Notes under the pieces: generated by a model | Seen by the model: the letters and a program-made list of their open reading frames with translations, nothing else | What the model was told of the DNA's origin: nothing | Database searches by the model: none | Made by a program: the position numbers and the translations under genes | DNA from: Pleodorina starrii | Lineage: Eukaryota > Chlorophyta > Chlorophyceae > Chlamydomonadales > Volvocaceae | Direction of reading: 5' to 3' | DNA length: 64,000 nucleotides | Assembly: GCA_030267565.1 (NCBI GenBank) | Contig: BRXU01000001.1 | Span: 5,642,001-5,706,000 of the forward strand | In this document: in pieces, positions 7,914 to 17,103 of the stretch | Layout: each line of letters starts with the position of its first letter | How positions within the stretch are numbered: the first letter of the stretch is position 1

Positions 7914-9548
7914 CTACTCCTCCATCTGGTTCTCCAGGCGGGCCAGGTGCGCCATCTTCTTGTCCAGCGCTGAGCGCTGATTCTTGATGCACTCGGCCTT
8001 GTGGTCCGACCAGGTCTCCGAGGGCTTCTTGAAAGCCCGGCAGATGCGGCACTGGTTGGGCGCCAGCTTGCTGTCGCCCTTGCCGTCCGTGCGCGGCTTC
8101 TTAAAAGAAGCCATGCCGCCCTGCGACTTGTCGCCCTGCTTTTGGGGAGCGGGATTGGAGGGAGGGCGCTTGGTCTTAGAGGAATTTTGGGCCTTCGGCG
8201 TGGTGTGCTGTGCGTTGAAGGCAGCCAATTGAGCCTTCTCCTTAGCGGCTTTCCACCGAACCTCCTGGCCCACTGCGTAAAGCGTGAGTTTGTCCAAGTC
8301 CTGCCAGTCTTTGCCCTCATCGTCGGTCGCGCACCGGCCCCGCAGCGCTGGGACTAAGCCCTTAATGTACCACGAAATTTTGTCGCTAGTGCTCATGTCT
8401 TTGGCCTCGCGAATGATTTCGTGGAAACGCTGGGTGTACTGCGGTACGGACTCGTCCGACTGCATGCTGTGCTCTTGCGCGTGCAAGCGGTCACGAGCCG
8501 CCATGCCAGTGTTGCGTTGCGCATCGCCATATGAAAGCAAGAATTCAGTGCGCAACGACTCGCGCGTGAGCGGTTTGACGCCCGACTTGTGCATGTTGAA
8601 TTTGTCAGTGGCCCACTCTTGCGCTTTGCCCGTGACAAAGTAGACAAAGTGCTCTAGTGGATCCATTTGCATCAGGTCAAAATACTGCATCAGCAGGTCA
8701 AACCAGGACTTGGTGCACGTGATGTGCGAATCTTTCTTCCCCGAAAACTTGGTTGGCTGAGGGACGCGCTTCTGGCTCACCTCACCCGACCTGGGAGTCT
8801 TCAAGGGGGTGTTGGCGTTGCTCGCGCCCGCGCCGGAGGTGACGGCCTTGTACGTGGCGTCGTCCTCGATCTCCGCCCAGTGGGCGAGGACCTCCTCCAC
8901 CGAAGTCGGTGGGTTGATGCTCTCCGCCGCGGCGAGCTCCACCACCGTGGCGGCAACCTTGTCCTTGCCCAAGGCCGCCAGGGGCGACTTCAAGCACTGG
9001 ATGGCGATATCTTTGAGGCGGTTGAGGCGGGGGTCGTTAGCGTTCCCCTTGGCCTTATCCGCCATCATGAAGGTCTCCAGGCGGAGGACGGTCGCCCGCA
9101 AGTCCTCCAACGCCGAGGTGACCTTGCCGTTGACATCCGCCTGGTTGGCGACGGTCTCTGCCAAGGTCGCGTGGAGCTTGACCACGTCGACGCTTACGGC
9201 CTCGACCTTCTTGTGAGTGTCGTTCCTCATCGCCTCCTGGACTTCTTTCTGTCTGATGGCAAGAGCTGCAGCCCGGGCCGCGTCGGCCGGTGACTGCGTG
9301 GAGCCGCCAGGCTGCGCCGCGCCGTCGACTGTGTCCACCACCATCTGGGGGTCATCGGCAGCAGCAGCAGCATTTTCAGTGTTAGTGATTTCAGTTGTTG
9401 CGCCCGGCTCGAGGCCTTCGGTTCGTTGTTGGCCATCGGCATCGGCGGTCTCTGTCGACCGACGAGCCTTTTCAGCCGCAATAAGGCGCAATGTACGTCT
9501 GAATTTTTTAAATAATTCCCGTTCTTCGGGTGTGAGATTTGATGCCAT
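7914..9548 (-). CDS. Element 1 Gag
   Basis: 544 residues, starting 71 bases inside the 5' LTR at ATG 9548. The N-terminal half is charged and Ala-rich with heptad-like helices. The central part is a retrotransposon Gag domain (SWFDLLMQYFD, GKAQEWATDKF, YTQRFHEIIREAK, SWYIKGLVPALR). Near the C-terminus lies a Cys/His cluster C-X2-C-X12-H-X3-C, which is not the usual CX2CX4HX4C knuckle but is nearly matched in element 2. The ORF ends with UAG (7916-7914). The frame then stays open into Pol without shift, which suggests stop-codon readthrough makes Gag-Pol. Confidence 0.9.
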   Translation of the reverse strand: MASNLTPEERELFKKFRRTLRLIAAEKARRSTETADADGQQRTEGLEPGATTEITNTENAAAAADDPQMVVDTVDGAAQPGGSTQSPADAARAAALAIRQKEVQEAMRNDTHKKVEAVSVDVVKLHATLAETVANQADVNGKVTSALEDLRATVLRLETFMMADKAKGNANDPRLNRLKDIAIQCLKSPLAALGKDKVAATVVELAAAESINPPTSVEEVLAHWAEIEDDATYKAVTSGAGASNANTPLKTPRSGEVSQKRVPQPTKFSGKKDSHITCTKSWFDLLMQYFDLMQMDPLEHFVYFVTGKAQEWATDKFNMHKSGVKPLTRESLRTEFLLSYGDAQRNTGMAARDRLHAQEHSMQSDESVPQYTQRFHEIIREAKDMSTSDKISWYIKGLVPALRGRCATDDEGKDWQDLDKLTLYAVGQEVRWKAAKEKAQLAAFNAQHTTPKAQNSSKTKRPPSNPAPQKQGDKSQGGMASFKKPRTDGKGDSKLAPNQCRICRAFKKPSETWSDHKAECIKNQRSALDKKMAHLARLENQMEE

Positions 9549-9605
9549 ATTGGCTGGTGGCTTAAAGCCTGATGGTTAGATGTTAGAGAGGATCGAAACA
9601 CTGAC

Positions 9606-9616
9606 CCTCGATACCA
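9606..9616 (-). other. Primer binding site of element 1
   Basis: TGGTATCGAGG on the minus strand, two bases inside the 5' LTR. It is complementary to a tRNA 3' end CTCGATACCA. The implied A1:U72 acceptor pair is typical of eukaryotic initiator tRNA-Met, so iMet is the likely primer. Element 3 and the TRIM carry the same core; element 2 differs by one base. Confidence 0.75.
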
Positions 9617-9618
9617 GT

Positions 9619-10022
9619 TGTAGTAAGCGTCTAGGCACTTACCGTCATTGTGGACTTGCTGAAGAGAGTGACGACAAAGTCGGCGAGTCTCCGCAGAAGG
9701 CCTAGAAGCATACGTGAGATAGCGGAAGCTCTTAGGTGTCAGCAGGGTCTTGAACCCTGGCCACCGAGTAAATGTGGTTACTCAATGACTGGCCGGAACA
9801 CTACACCCGGGTGACTTATATCTCGGCTCCACCTGCCGGCTAAGATGTCTGTACGACACTGATCTATGATTGGGACCAGTGGTAGGGTCGCTTCAGGTTC
9901 GTTGAGTTAGTTGGCGCGCAACGCGGTCCCGCGGGGCGCGCTCTTCGCATTATTGCGTAAATGAATTATTGTTGTTTATAATTATTACTGTAATATTCCT
10001 AAGGGAAATGTAGCTTGCTACA
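9619..10022 (-). repeat. Element 1 LTR (5' LTR in element orientation)
   Basis: 404 bp, apparently identical to 3319-3722. It is followed by the right target duplication TGTAC (10023-10027). Confidence 0.95.
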
Positions 10023-10027
10023 TGTAC

Positions 10028-10518
10028 CAACATGCTTTGAGCTGGGGGGGGAGTGAGGCGCCTACGTGGCCGAACCGTCCAGCCGACGGCAGTTTCTCCT
10101 GACAGCTGTCAGGGTAAATCAGCGTCGCTGAGGAATTGGCGTCACGGAACAGTTAATGTAGCAGGTTAGCAGTAGTTGATTCTGTCGGAGGCCGTTGGCC
10201 GTTAGTAGCAGCTGTCATTTCGGCGGGAAGCAAGCCGTTGCGTGCAGCGTAATTACGCATAGCTGTGCTAAGTTGAGTTATCTCCGTCTGATTATACGTT
10301 TCATACGTAGCATACCTTGGCGGCACCTTCCGGCCGGCTGCGAGGTGTTGCACCGTGCTTCAGGCGTATTCGGAACAAGGAACAAGCTTGGCAGGATAAG
10401 TTGCCAGCATTGTGGAGTCAGGTCGTACTAAGACAGGATCATGGTTTCGTTGGTGATAAGGCTGTTCCGGCATCAGACCGGGCCCTATGGCGATGTCGTT
10501 ATTACGCCGGGGTGGCGG
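10028..10518. other. Pre-insertion DNA between elements 1 and 3
   Basis: No supported gene. A 66-residue open frame on the minus strand (10153-10353) has no recognisable family and lacks an ATG start. The stretch contains one copy of a 53-bp direct repeat (10052-10104). Bases 10519-10523 (CATAG) are the left target duplication of element 3. Confidence 0.5.
10052..10104 (+). repeat. 53-bp direct repeat, left copy
   Basis: Starts AGTGAGGCGCC and ends TTCTCCTGACA. It is apparently identical to 24053-24105 in the same orientation. The two copies bracket element 3, its nested element 2 and the TRIM. Confidence 0.8.
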
Positions 10519-10523
10519 CATAG

Positions 10524-10904
10524 TGTTGTGTCACGCATCTGGCGTGTTCTGGACTTAGGAATATTCTGCTGAATTCCTATACATCTGTCTGTTACCTCTC
10601 TGTCACTACCTGTCAACTGAATACGTCCCGTCTGACTGGGTTCGTAATCGGTTATCTGCTGGGTCTGTAACGCTGTGTTACAGACGGGAACTGTATCTGC
10701 TGTATACAGTTGAGGACAACTGGTCCTTGGCAGCTGTTCTGTCTGTTCCGATTGGAGTTACTCTGGAGCTAACGGCTGCGGTTCGGGTCTCTGTGACCGC
10801 CGTACGCTACAACCGCTCACCTCGTGCTCTTAAGCACTCTGCATTTCTCTAATCGGCGGTTCTGACTGCCCCCATGCAGTTGGACATTTCTAAAGCTTAC
10901 AACA
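10524..10904 (+). repeat. Element 3 5' LTR
   Basis: 381 bp, apparently identical to 22804-23184 and preceded by target duplication CATAG. Confidence 0.95.
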
Positions 10905-10907
10905 AGT

Positions 10908-10919
10908 TGGTATCGAGAC
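10908..10919 (+). other. Primer binding site of element 3
   Basis: TGGTATCGAGAC, three bases inside the 5' LTR. Same core as elements 1 and TRIM, consistent with an initiator tRNA-Met primer. Confidence 0.75.
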
Positions 10920-10966
10920 GGGCACTGGCCCTTGCCGCTGTTCACATCTTGACAACATCGCGACAA

Positions 10967-11467
10967 TGAGCGAACTAGTCTTCGGTTCCGTAGACGACGC
11001 TATGGTCGTTGACCTTCTGCGGGCGGCTGCTGAAGGAGGTCGAGGAGGAGGACGCCGCTGCCAAGCGTCGGCGCGTCGGCGGTGCTGCTGGGCCGTCGTC
11101 CGCTGTTGAATCGCCGACTGCTGCCGCAGCGCACCCTGCCTCCCCGGACTTCCAGGAGGTCCGTCGCAGGAAGCCCGCTTCTCGGCGCGCTTCCCTCGCT
11201 GCTGCCGCTGCCGACAACGACCCGCCGCCTCCGGCGCCGTCTGGCGCCATGACCAAGTTCGGCTGTCAGATGTCCATATACCTCTGGCGCAAGGAGAACA
11301 ACCGCTGCCTGGCTTGTGGCGCGAAGACCCACGGCGTCTCCGCCTGCTCCAACCCGGCCTGGCTGCGCCGCAAGGCTGAGAATGACGCTGCTGCTGCTGC
11401 TGCGGGGGGTAGCGGGGACGGCAAGGCCAAGGGCAAGCGCGGGAACAACCGGGGCAAGGGGAACTGA
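10967..11467 (+). CDS. Element 3 Gag remnant with CCHC zinc knuckle
   Basis: The first ATG after the PBS is at 10967 (MSELVFGS...), but that frame closes after about 50 codons. A second frame, open from about 11009 to the TGA at 11465-11467, carries a basic/Ala-Pro-rich region and a canonical CX2CX4HX4C knuckle (CLACGAKTHGVSAC), then a Gly/Lys-rich tail. The large helical Gag domain seen in elements 1 and 2 is absent. An internal deletion or a frameshift around 11005-11040 therefore seems likely. After the TGA the same frame stays open into Pol. Confidence 0.6.
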
Positions 11468-12411
11468 CGGGCTGCCCAGGCTGGTTCTGAGGGACTGCCT
11501 CCTGGGTCTGCTGCTGCTGCCGCCGCGCCGGAACTCTGTCGTTTCCGTGCCGCGCGCGCTGTGACGCCTGCTGTGTTGGCTGAGCTGGAAGGACTGCTGG
11601 GACGTTGCATCTCTTTTGACGCGCGCACTGTGCGTGCCGGCTTTGGAGAGGCGCGCGAGCTGTGTAATCTGTTCGCGCCGTGCAATCGTTCTTTGTCTTC
11701 GGCCCAACTGGGTGGTCACACTGTTCTGTTTGTCCCCTCTTCACTGCGCGCGCTGCAGCTTCAGCTAGCCCACTACCGTGCTTGCAAGCGTCAGCGCCCT
11801 GATACAGCTGCTTGCATTTTGTTGCCTTCGTACCTTGAGCGTAAAGCAGCTGACCTTCTCCCTGGACTTCGCAAGGTCCACCGGTTCGGTCTTGGTAGTC
11901 AGCTGTTCAACGGGCTTGACCTCAGCGGTTCTCCCGTACTTCTACCGCCGTTGCCGTACTCTGTCGACGTCTGGTATGACGCGCCGTCTGCAGCTCCGGC
12001 GATCGCCAGCATCCCTTTCCTGTCTTCTCTTTCCCTTCCAGTCCTTTCTTCCATTTCAGGCGATCATCTTCCGCTGGTTCAGCTGACTTCGGCTGGTCTG
12101 CCTCTCAAGGCGCTGGTCGATTCCGGCGCAAGTCATGATTTCGTCTCTGAGTCTGTGGTACGCCAACTGGGAGTGCCGTTGCAAGACAGCACTTGGTCTC
12201 ATGTCACCCTTGCTGATGGGGGGCGCAACCGCATTCTAGGGGAGGTGTCGTTGCGCGTCGTGCTCGGCTCGCTACACGTCACGCTGAAACCCTACGTTCT
12301 TGCTGAACTTACTGATGCGGCACCGTTCATTCTGGGTTCGGGTACCATGTCGCAACACGCTGCCTTGTTGGATTACGGCAAGCATGCCCTGTTTCTGCGG
12401 CACGGGGTGCG
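11468..12411 (+). CDS. Element 3 Pol, 5' part: degenerate Dam-like domain and retropepsin, interrupted by element 2
   Basis: The frame continues directly from the Gag segment after one TGA. From about 11561 it aligns by eye with the Dam-like region of elements 1 and 2: LLGRCISFDAR, a central hydrophobic strand, HYRACKRQRPDTAACILLP, and the closing SVDVWYDAP. The NPP(Y) motif is replaced by VPSS, so catalysis is not expected. A protease loop LVDSGASHDF lies near 12113-12145. The reading frame enters the LTR of element 2 at 12412 and would stop inside it (12526). The remainder of the gene resumes at 19581-19586. Confidence 0.85.
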
Positions 12412-12785
12412 TGTAACGTTTAAGCTACGCTACGCAGCGGAAGGGAACTCACCGAGGTACCAGGCGTCGCCAGAGCGACGACCGAAGAACGACCAGTTGA
12501 AGGAGACGAAGACGGCGCCCACCTAAACAGCTTACCAAGCACTAATCTAACTAATATCAGAAACATACAGTAGTAAGAGGTGGTGTCAACAGACACCTGA
12601 GAAATAGAATTCAATCCCATAAGCTCCACCAGTCGGCATATGAGGCCGACGCCTTGAGATCTTGATGTACGACAGGGCTCCGCAATTATCGTCTCCAACT
12701 AATCCAACGGTCGTTCCTCACTTTAGTGAGTTCCGTTAACCATTGGTTATAAGTCGGAAATATTATAAGTATAATTATCGTTACA
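12412..12785 (-). repeat. Element 2 LTR (3' LTR in element orientation)
   Basis: 374 bp, apparently identical to 19207-19580. Confidence 0.95.
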
Positions 12786-12798
12786 CTCCCCCCCCTTT
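12786..12798 (-). other. Polypurine tract of element 2
   Basis: AAAGGGGGGGGAG on the minus strand directly abuts the 3' LTR. The next bases (GCTTCAA, GACGTTC) are shared with element 1 and, nearly, with the TRIM. Confidence 0.8.
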
Positions 12799-12829
12799 GA
12801 AGCGAACGTCCCGGGAGCGATGCCAGTAT

Positions 12830-15800
12830 TCACCGGCGGCGCTGTCCTTTGACGCGCCTGTGCCGAGATGTAGGCTTAACCCGGGGAGGCGGTGCCTGGG
12901 TGCGCTTAGTGAGGAAGGCATCGACCTCCTCGGCAACCAAGGAATCCCTTCGAAGGGACTCTTCAGGCTCCCAAGTGTTATGTTCGGGACCAAATCCGGC
13001 CCATTTTACAAGAAATTCGCGGCGTGTTTTACGCCCGATTTTGCGTTCCCGTACGTCGATGATACTGTCCACGCTCCAGTACTCCTCGCCTTCCAGTACA
13101 AAGGCGGGCGGCGGTTGATAAGTGCCGTCACCTTTGTAAGGCTTTAGGAGCGAAACGTGGAAGACTGGATGAATTTTGTATCCCGCTGGCAAGTCAAGTT
13201 TGTAGGCCACCGAACCTACGCGCGCCAGGATTTTGAAGGGCCCAATGTATTTGGGCAGCAACTTCTTTGCGCCAGGGGACTTCAACGTAATGTTGGATGT
13301 AGAGAGCAACACGTTTTCTCCAATGTCAAACGAGATATCCTCTCGTTTGCGGTTATAGGCAGTGCGTTGGCGATCCTGAGCCGCTTTCAGGTGCCTGCGG
13401 GCCGCAGCGATGCGTTCCCGCATAATGGAAGCAAACTCTTTGGCCGATGGGACTTTGCCATTCTCCAATTCGATGTCAACATCCGCGGGAACCCGAGGTT
13501 GGTGACCCGAATTGAGCATGAACGGCGTTGTATTGGTACTGCTCTGCTTCGAGTTATTGATTGCAAACTCGATTAAGGGCAGATGTTTGTCCCAATCATC
13601 CTGCGTCGGATTGACGTAGTGCCGAAGGGTTTCTTCCAAGAGCCGGTTCATGCGCTCCGTCTGACCGTCCGTTTGCGGATGGTAAGCGGTGCTCATGCGT
13701 AGTTTGGTGCGAAGGCTCTTAAACAGCTCCTGCCAAAAATGACCGGTGAATTGAGTTCCACGGTCAGACACCAGGGACCTGGACAGCCCATGATGCTTGA
13801 AAACGTGTTCGAGGTATAGCCACGCTATCTCCTCAGCACTGACGTCGGTGTGAGTGGCAGCAAAGTGCACCATTTTGCTGAGCCGATCCACAAACACAAG
13901 TACGGCGTCGTGGCCCTTAGCGGTTTTCGGTAGCTGCGTGATCAAATCGAGTGACACGCTCTCCCAATTTGTCTCCGGTATTGGGAGGGGCTGTAGCTTT
14001 CCATACGGCTTATGGTTGGAAGGCTTGTTGCGCTGGCATTCGGGGCATCTTCCGACATACTCGGCCACGTCTGCGTCCAGAGTGGGCCACCAGTACGAGC
14101 GGGAAATAACTTCCTTTGTGCGGCTTATTCCTCTATGCCCAGATGTGATACTGTCATGGTATTCAGCCATGATCAGATCGCGCAACCCGTCAGCGTCGGG
14201 GATCACCACCCGTTGGCCTTTTTGCCAGAGGCCTCGCGACGTGTTATAGTACAGCCCAGCTATCCGTAATGGGTCAGCAAAGGATGGGTCCTTGTGGTAC
14301 CCTCGCTGGATCCGCGTCAAGAGATCAGCGACGATGCTTGACCGTGTGAGCGCAGCTGCCACCGTAGGCTCGTGTACCCTGCTAATAGGGTCGGCCACGT
14401 TAATTCTGCCCGGACGATATTCCCATTCGAACTTGAAACGAGAAAGGTATTCCATCCAGCGCGCTTGGCGGCGCGAAAGCAAATTATTGCTTTTCTGGTC
14501 TTGCAGATATACCAGGGGTTGGTGATCGGTGACTAAAGTGACGTGCTGTGCCCCGTCAAGATAGCACCTCCATTCGGTTAACGCATGGATAACCCCAAGG
14601 CATTCCTGGTCGGTGGTTGTGTAGTTTATCTCCGCAGGAGTAAACTTCTGGCTTGTGTAAGCCACCGGCCGACCGTCCTGCAAGAGGATGGCACCCGTCC
14701 CGAATACGGACGCGTCGGACCAAACCTCAAAAGGTTTGTCCAGTTCTGGCAGAACTAACACCGGTGCGTTCGTAAGTGCGTGCTTCACGCCATTAAACGC
14801 GGATTGGCATTCCGGTGTCCAATCCCAAGGTACTTGAGCACCCGTTAATGACGTGAGTGGGGCAACGAGCGATGGATAACCCTGTATAAATCGCCTAAAA
14901 TAATTCGCTAATCCCAGGAATGACCTGAGACGCGAAACGTTTGTGGGAGTGGCCCAGTCCTGTACCACTTTTACTTTAGACGGGTCGACCTTAAGGCCGT
15001 CCCTGCCCACGATGTGCCCCAAAAACTTCAATTCCGCTTTATTGAAGTCGCACTTAGGCAATTTTGCCCTGAACTTGTGCTCACGTAACAGCTCAAGTAC
15101 AATACGGAGGTGCCGTACATGTTCTTGTGCCGTTTTAGAAAAAATAAGTATATCGTCCAAATACACGAGAACAAATCGACCAATGTGCTCCCGAAAAATC
15201 GTTGCCATGGTGGATTGGAACGTTGCGGGCGCATTAGTCAGGCCGAAACAAAGGACCTTGAACTGAAACTGTCCCTCAGGCGTGAGGAAGCTCGTTTTAG
15301 GTCTGTCCTCAGGTGTAATGCGGATTTGGTAGTAACCCTGTTGCAAGTCAAGGCTTGAAAAGACTTTTGCGCCTTGCAACTGGTCGAAGAGGTCGGTTAT
15401 GGACGGCATTGGGTGTCTCCGCTTGACGGTGATTTTGTTTAATGCTCTATAATCCAAACACATTCGAAGGGTCTTGTCCTGTTTTTCGACAAACAGAACA
15501 GGCGCACCGAATGGGGAGGTGCTCGGTTCGATGAACCCTTTAGCAAGCAAATCCGCTACTTGCTTTTTGACCTCTTCCCGCTCAGCCTGAGTTAAGCGGT
15601 ACATACGTTTTGCGGGAGGCTGAGCGCCTTCTACCAAGGGAATAGTGTGACCTATTCCCGGACGCTCCGGTGGAGGCTCGTTCAGCTCCGCGAAGACATC
15701 TGAAAATTCGGATTTCAGTGCTTCTATTTCCGACTGCGGTACCAGGTCGATGGGCGCAGGAGCATCAGTTGACGTAGCAGCCCCAACCGTCGCGGATTCG

Positions 15801-15949
15801 CAACGAGTAGGGTCCGCGGGCTCAACGCTATCTTCGCGTACTAGCATTAGGTACGATCGCGCACCCCGCGTAAGCAGCTTTGCAGCTTGCTTGGCGCTCA
15901 GAAGCGGAACCGACGTCGCTTGGTGCAACCGCGCGCACACGTAGTTCAT
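12830..15949 (-). CDS. Element 2 Pol, main part: RT, RNase H, integrase, chromodomain
   Basis: 1,039 residues from ATG 15949, but it is really the continuation of the preceding ORF in another frame. The RT fingers begin near residue 95, with LDYRALNK at about 165-172 and catalytic YLDD at about 263-266. RNase H (VWSDASVFGTGAILL), the integrase zinc region (HRGISRTKE ... CPECQRNK), the integrase core ([24 protein letters not shown]) and the chromodomain (REFLVKWAGFGPEHNTWEPE) follow in order. The domains look complete, so only the upstream frame break prevents a continuous Gag-Pol in this copy. Confidence 0.95.
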   Translation of the reverse strand: MNYVCARLHQATSVPLLSAKQAAKLLTRGARSYLMLVREDSVEPADPTRCESATVGAATSTDAPAPIDLVPQSEIEALKSEFSDVFAELNEPPPERPGIGHTIPLVEGAQPPAKRMYRLTQAEREEVKKQVADLLAKGFIEPSTSPFGAPVLFVEKQDKTLRMCLDYRALNKITVKRRHPMPSITDLFDQLQGAKVFSSLDLQQGYYQIRITPEDRPKTSFLTPEGQFQFKVLCFGLTNAPATFQSTMATIFREHIGRFVLVYLDDILIFSKTAQEHVRHLRIVLELLREHKFRAKLPKCDFNKAELKFLGHIVGRDGLKVDPSKVKVVQDWATPTNVSRLRSFLGLANYFRRFIQGYPSLVAPLTSLTGAQVPWDWTPECQSAFNGVKHALTNAPVLVLPELDKPFEVWSDASVFGTGAILLQDGRPVAYTSQKFTPAEINYTTTDQECLGVIHALTEWRCYLDGAQHVTLVTDHQPLVYLQDQKSNNLLSRRQARWMEYLSRFKFEWEYRPGRINVADPISRVHEPTVAAALTRSSIVADLLTRIQRGYHKDPSFADPLRIAGLYYNTSRGLWQKGQRVVIPDADGLRDLIMAEYHDSITSGHRGISRTKEVISRSYWWPTLDADVAEYVGRCPECQRNKPSNHKPYGKLQPLPIPETNWESVSLDLITQLPKTAKGHDAVLVFVDRLSKMVHFAATHTDVSAEEIAWLYLEHVFKHHGLSRSLVSDRGTQFTGHFWQELFKSLRTKLRMSTAYHPQTDGQTERMNRLLEETLRHYVNPTQDDWDKHLPLIEFAINNSKQSSTNTTPFMLNSGHQPRVPADVDIELENGKVPSAKEFASIMRERIAAARRHLKAAQDRQRTAYNRKREDISFDIGENVLLSTSNITLKSPGAKKLLPKYIGPFKILARVGSVAYKLDLPAGYKIHPVFHVSLLKPYKGDGTYQPPPAFVLEGEEYWSVDSIIDVRERKIGRKTRREFLVKWAGFGPEHNTWEPEESLRRDSLVAEEVDAFLTKRTQAPPPRVKPTSRHRRVKGQRRR

Positions 15950-17049
15950 GACCGCGATTGGGTCAGGTTCGGTGTCAGCCGACCTGTGTACGTAAGTCGG
16001 GTGCAGTGTAAGGCTCTTCCCCCCCCCCTTTGGAGGGTGAGCGAATCACTGTCCCAGCTCATGACGGCCTTGAGCCGCTTGAGCCAATCTGTCCCAAGCA
16101 AAATGTCCGTGTCGGGCATGCCGCCTGGCATCACAAGGAGGCGCACTGTGTCGCGGTATGTGCCCATGCGGATGGGCACGGCGACTTGACCCAACAGTTG
16201 CTGGAGCGAACCGTCTGCGAGGCGTACGGAAGTAACCGCCGCTGGCTGCACCTTTAGGCGCAAGCTGTTGACCAAAGATTGGCCAACAAAGCCGTCGGCA
16301 GCTCCCACTGCACAAGCCCCGCTGTCAACGAGCGTTTGGGCCTCTTTGCCGTACATTTTGCTGAGGAAGTGCATGCTGTAGCCCGAGTTGTTCTGTACGG
16401 AGCGCAGTACAGCCTCCGTTTTGGGAGGATCGTACCAAAGCTGGACCGGCCAAGGGATACCCATGAGCTGAGCTTTGCCCCGCTCGTTATTGGGAGTGGT
16501 GAAAAGCCGCTTTCCAATAGGGTACTCCTTAAAGAGCGCGTAGCCTAGAGACTGAAAGTGCTGCTCAAGCACGGGCCACTTGGGGGCTACGAACATGGCA
16601 CTGGTGGTGCTGGGCTGTGCAGCTTTGCATTTCGCGTAGTGCTGCTGCCATCTGACCACTTCGTGTACTGGTGGATTTATCCAGAGGGTTTCCCCGCCAA
16701 CGTCCTTATCGAAGAAAGATTGGCTGGGTGAGGCAAAAGGAACGCACAGAGCATTGGTGCCAGAATTGTTACATGCGGCGTCAAAGGTAAACTTGACGCC
16801 CAACTCCGACTGCACCCGAGCAAACTCTCGACTGCAAAACATGCGGTCGTCGTTTCCCGGCGGTGGAGGTGGAGGAAGCTCAAAAACGACCCCCTGAGCG
16901 GCCGGCGGAGACCCCAACGTATGGTCCGGGGGTCCCGCCGCGCCTACGGCACCAATTCCACCATCCCGAACACCTAGAGCGTGGGATACAGCAACGCGCG
17001 CAACCGGCAGGTTGGGACCTGCTTCGCGACAGCCTAGAGCTTTCGACAC
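15946..17049 (-). CDS. Element 2 Pol, 5' part: Dam-like domain and retropepsin
   Basis: It is in the same frame as Gag, separated by one UAG (17104-17106); the first codons have no ATG. Residues about 71-208 (16839-16426) match the element 1 Dam-like domain: FTFDAACN, INPPV, a Trp-rich strand and PWPVQLWYDPP. The Tyr of NPPY is Val here, which probably lowers or abolishes methyl transfer. The protease loop LVDSGACAVGAADG is near residues 248-262. The frame ends at 15946 because the C run 16019-16028 is out of register. Eleven or eight bases there would join it to the following RT frame. Confidence 0.85.
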   Translation of the reverse strand: MSKALGCREAGPNLPVARVAVSHALGVRDGGIGAVGAAGPPDHTLGSPPAAQGVVFELPPPPPPGNDDRMFCSREFARVQSELGVKFTFDAACNNSGTNALCVPFASPSQSFFDKDVGGETLWINPPVHEVVRWQQHYAKCKAAQPSTTSAMFVAPKWPVLEQHFQSLGYALFKEYPIGKRLFTTPNNERGKAQLMGIPWPVQLWYDPPKTEAVLRSVQNNSGYSMHFLSKMYGKEAQTLVDSGACAVGAADGFVGQSLVNSLRLKVQPAAVTSVRLADGSLQQLLGQVAVPIRMGTYRDTVRLLVMPGGMPDTDILLGTDWLKRLKAVMSWDSDSLTLQRGGGRALHCTRLTYTGRLTPNLTQSRS

Positions 17050-17103
17050 ACGTGCTGGCTCTGGCGGGTCAGAACCCGCACCCTCCGCGTCCTTGCCAAG
17101 CGC

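Larger units (their letters stand above)
3319..10022 (-). mobile_element. Element 1: Ty3/Gypsy chromodomain LTR retrotransposon, full length
   Basis: Two 404-bp LTRs (3319-3722 and 9619-10022) that look identical by eye flank a minus-strand gag-pol region. The ends are TG...CA with the inverted repeat TGTAGYAAGC/GCTTGCTACA, and the element is bounded by the 5-bp duplication TGTAC (3314-3318 and 10023-10027). The primer binding site lies next to the right-hand (5') LTR and a polypurine tract next to the left-hand (3') LTR, as expected for minus orientation. Order: Gag, UAG, Dam-like domain, protease, reverse transcriptase, RNase H, integrase, chromodomain. Pol is broken by one extra base in a run of six A (6413-6418), so this copy is either non-functional or contains a sequencing error. 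Apparent LTR identity suggests a young insertion. Confidence 0.95.
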
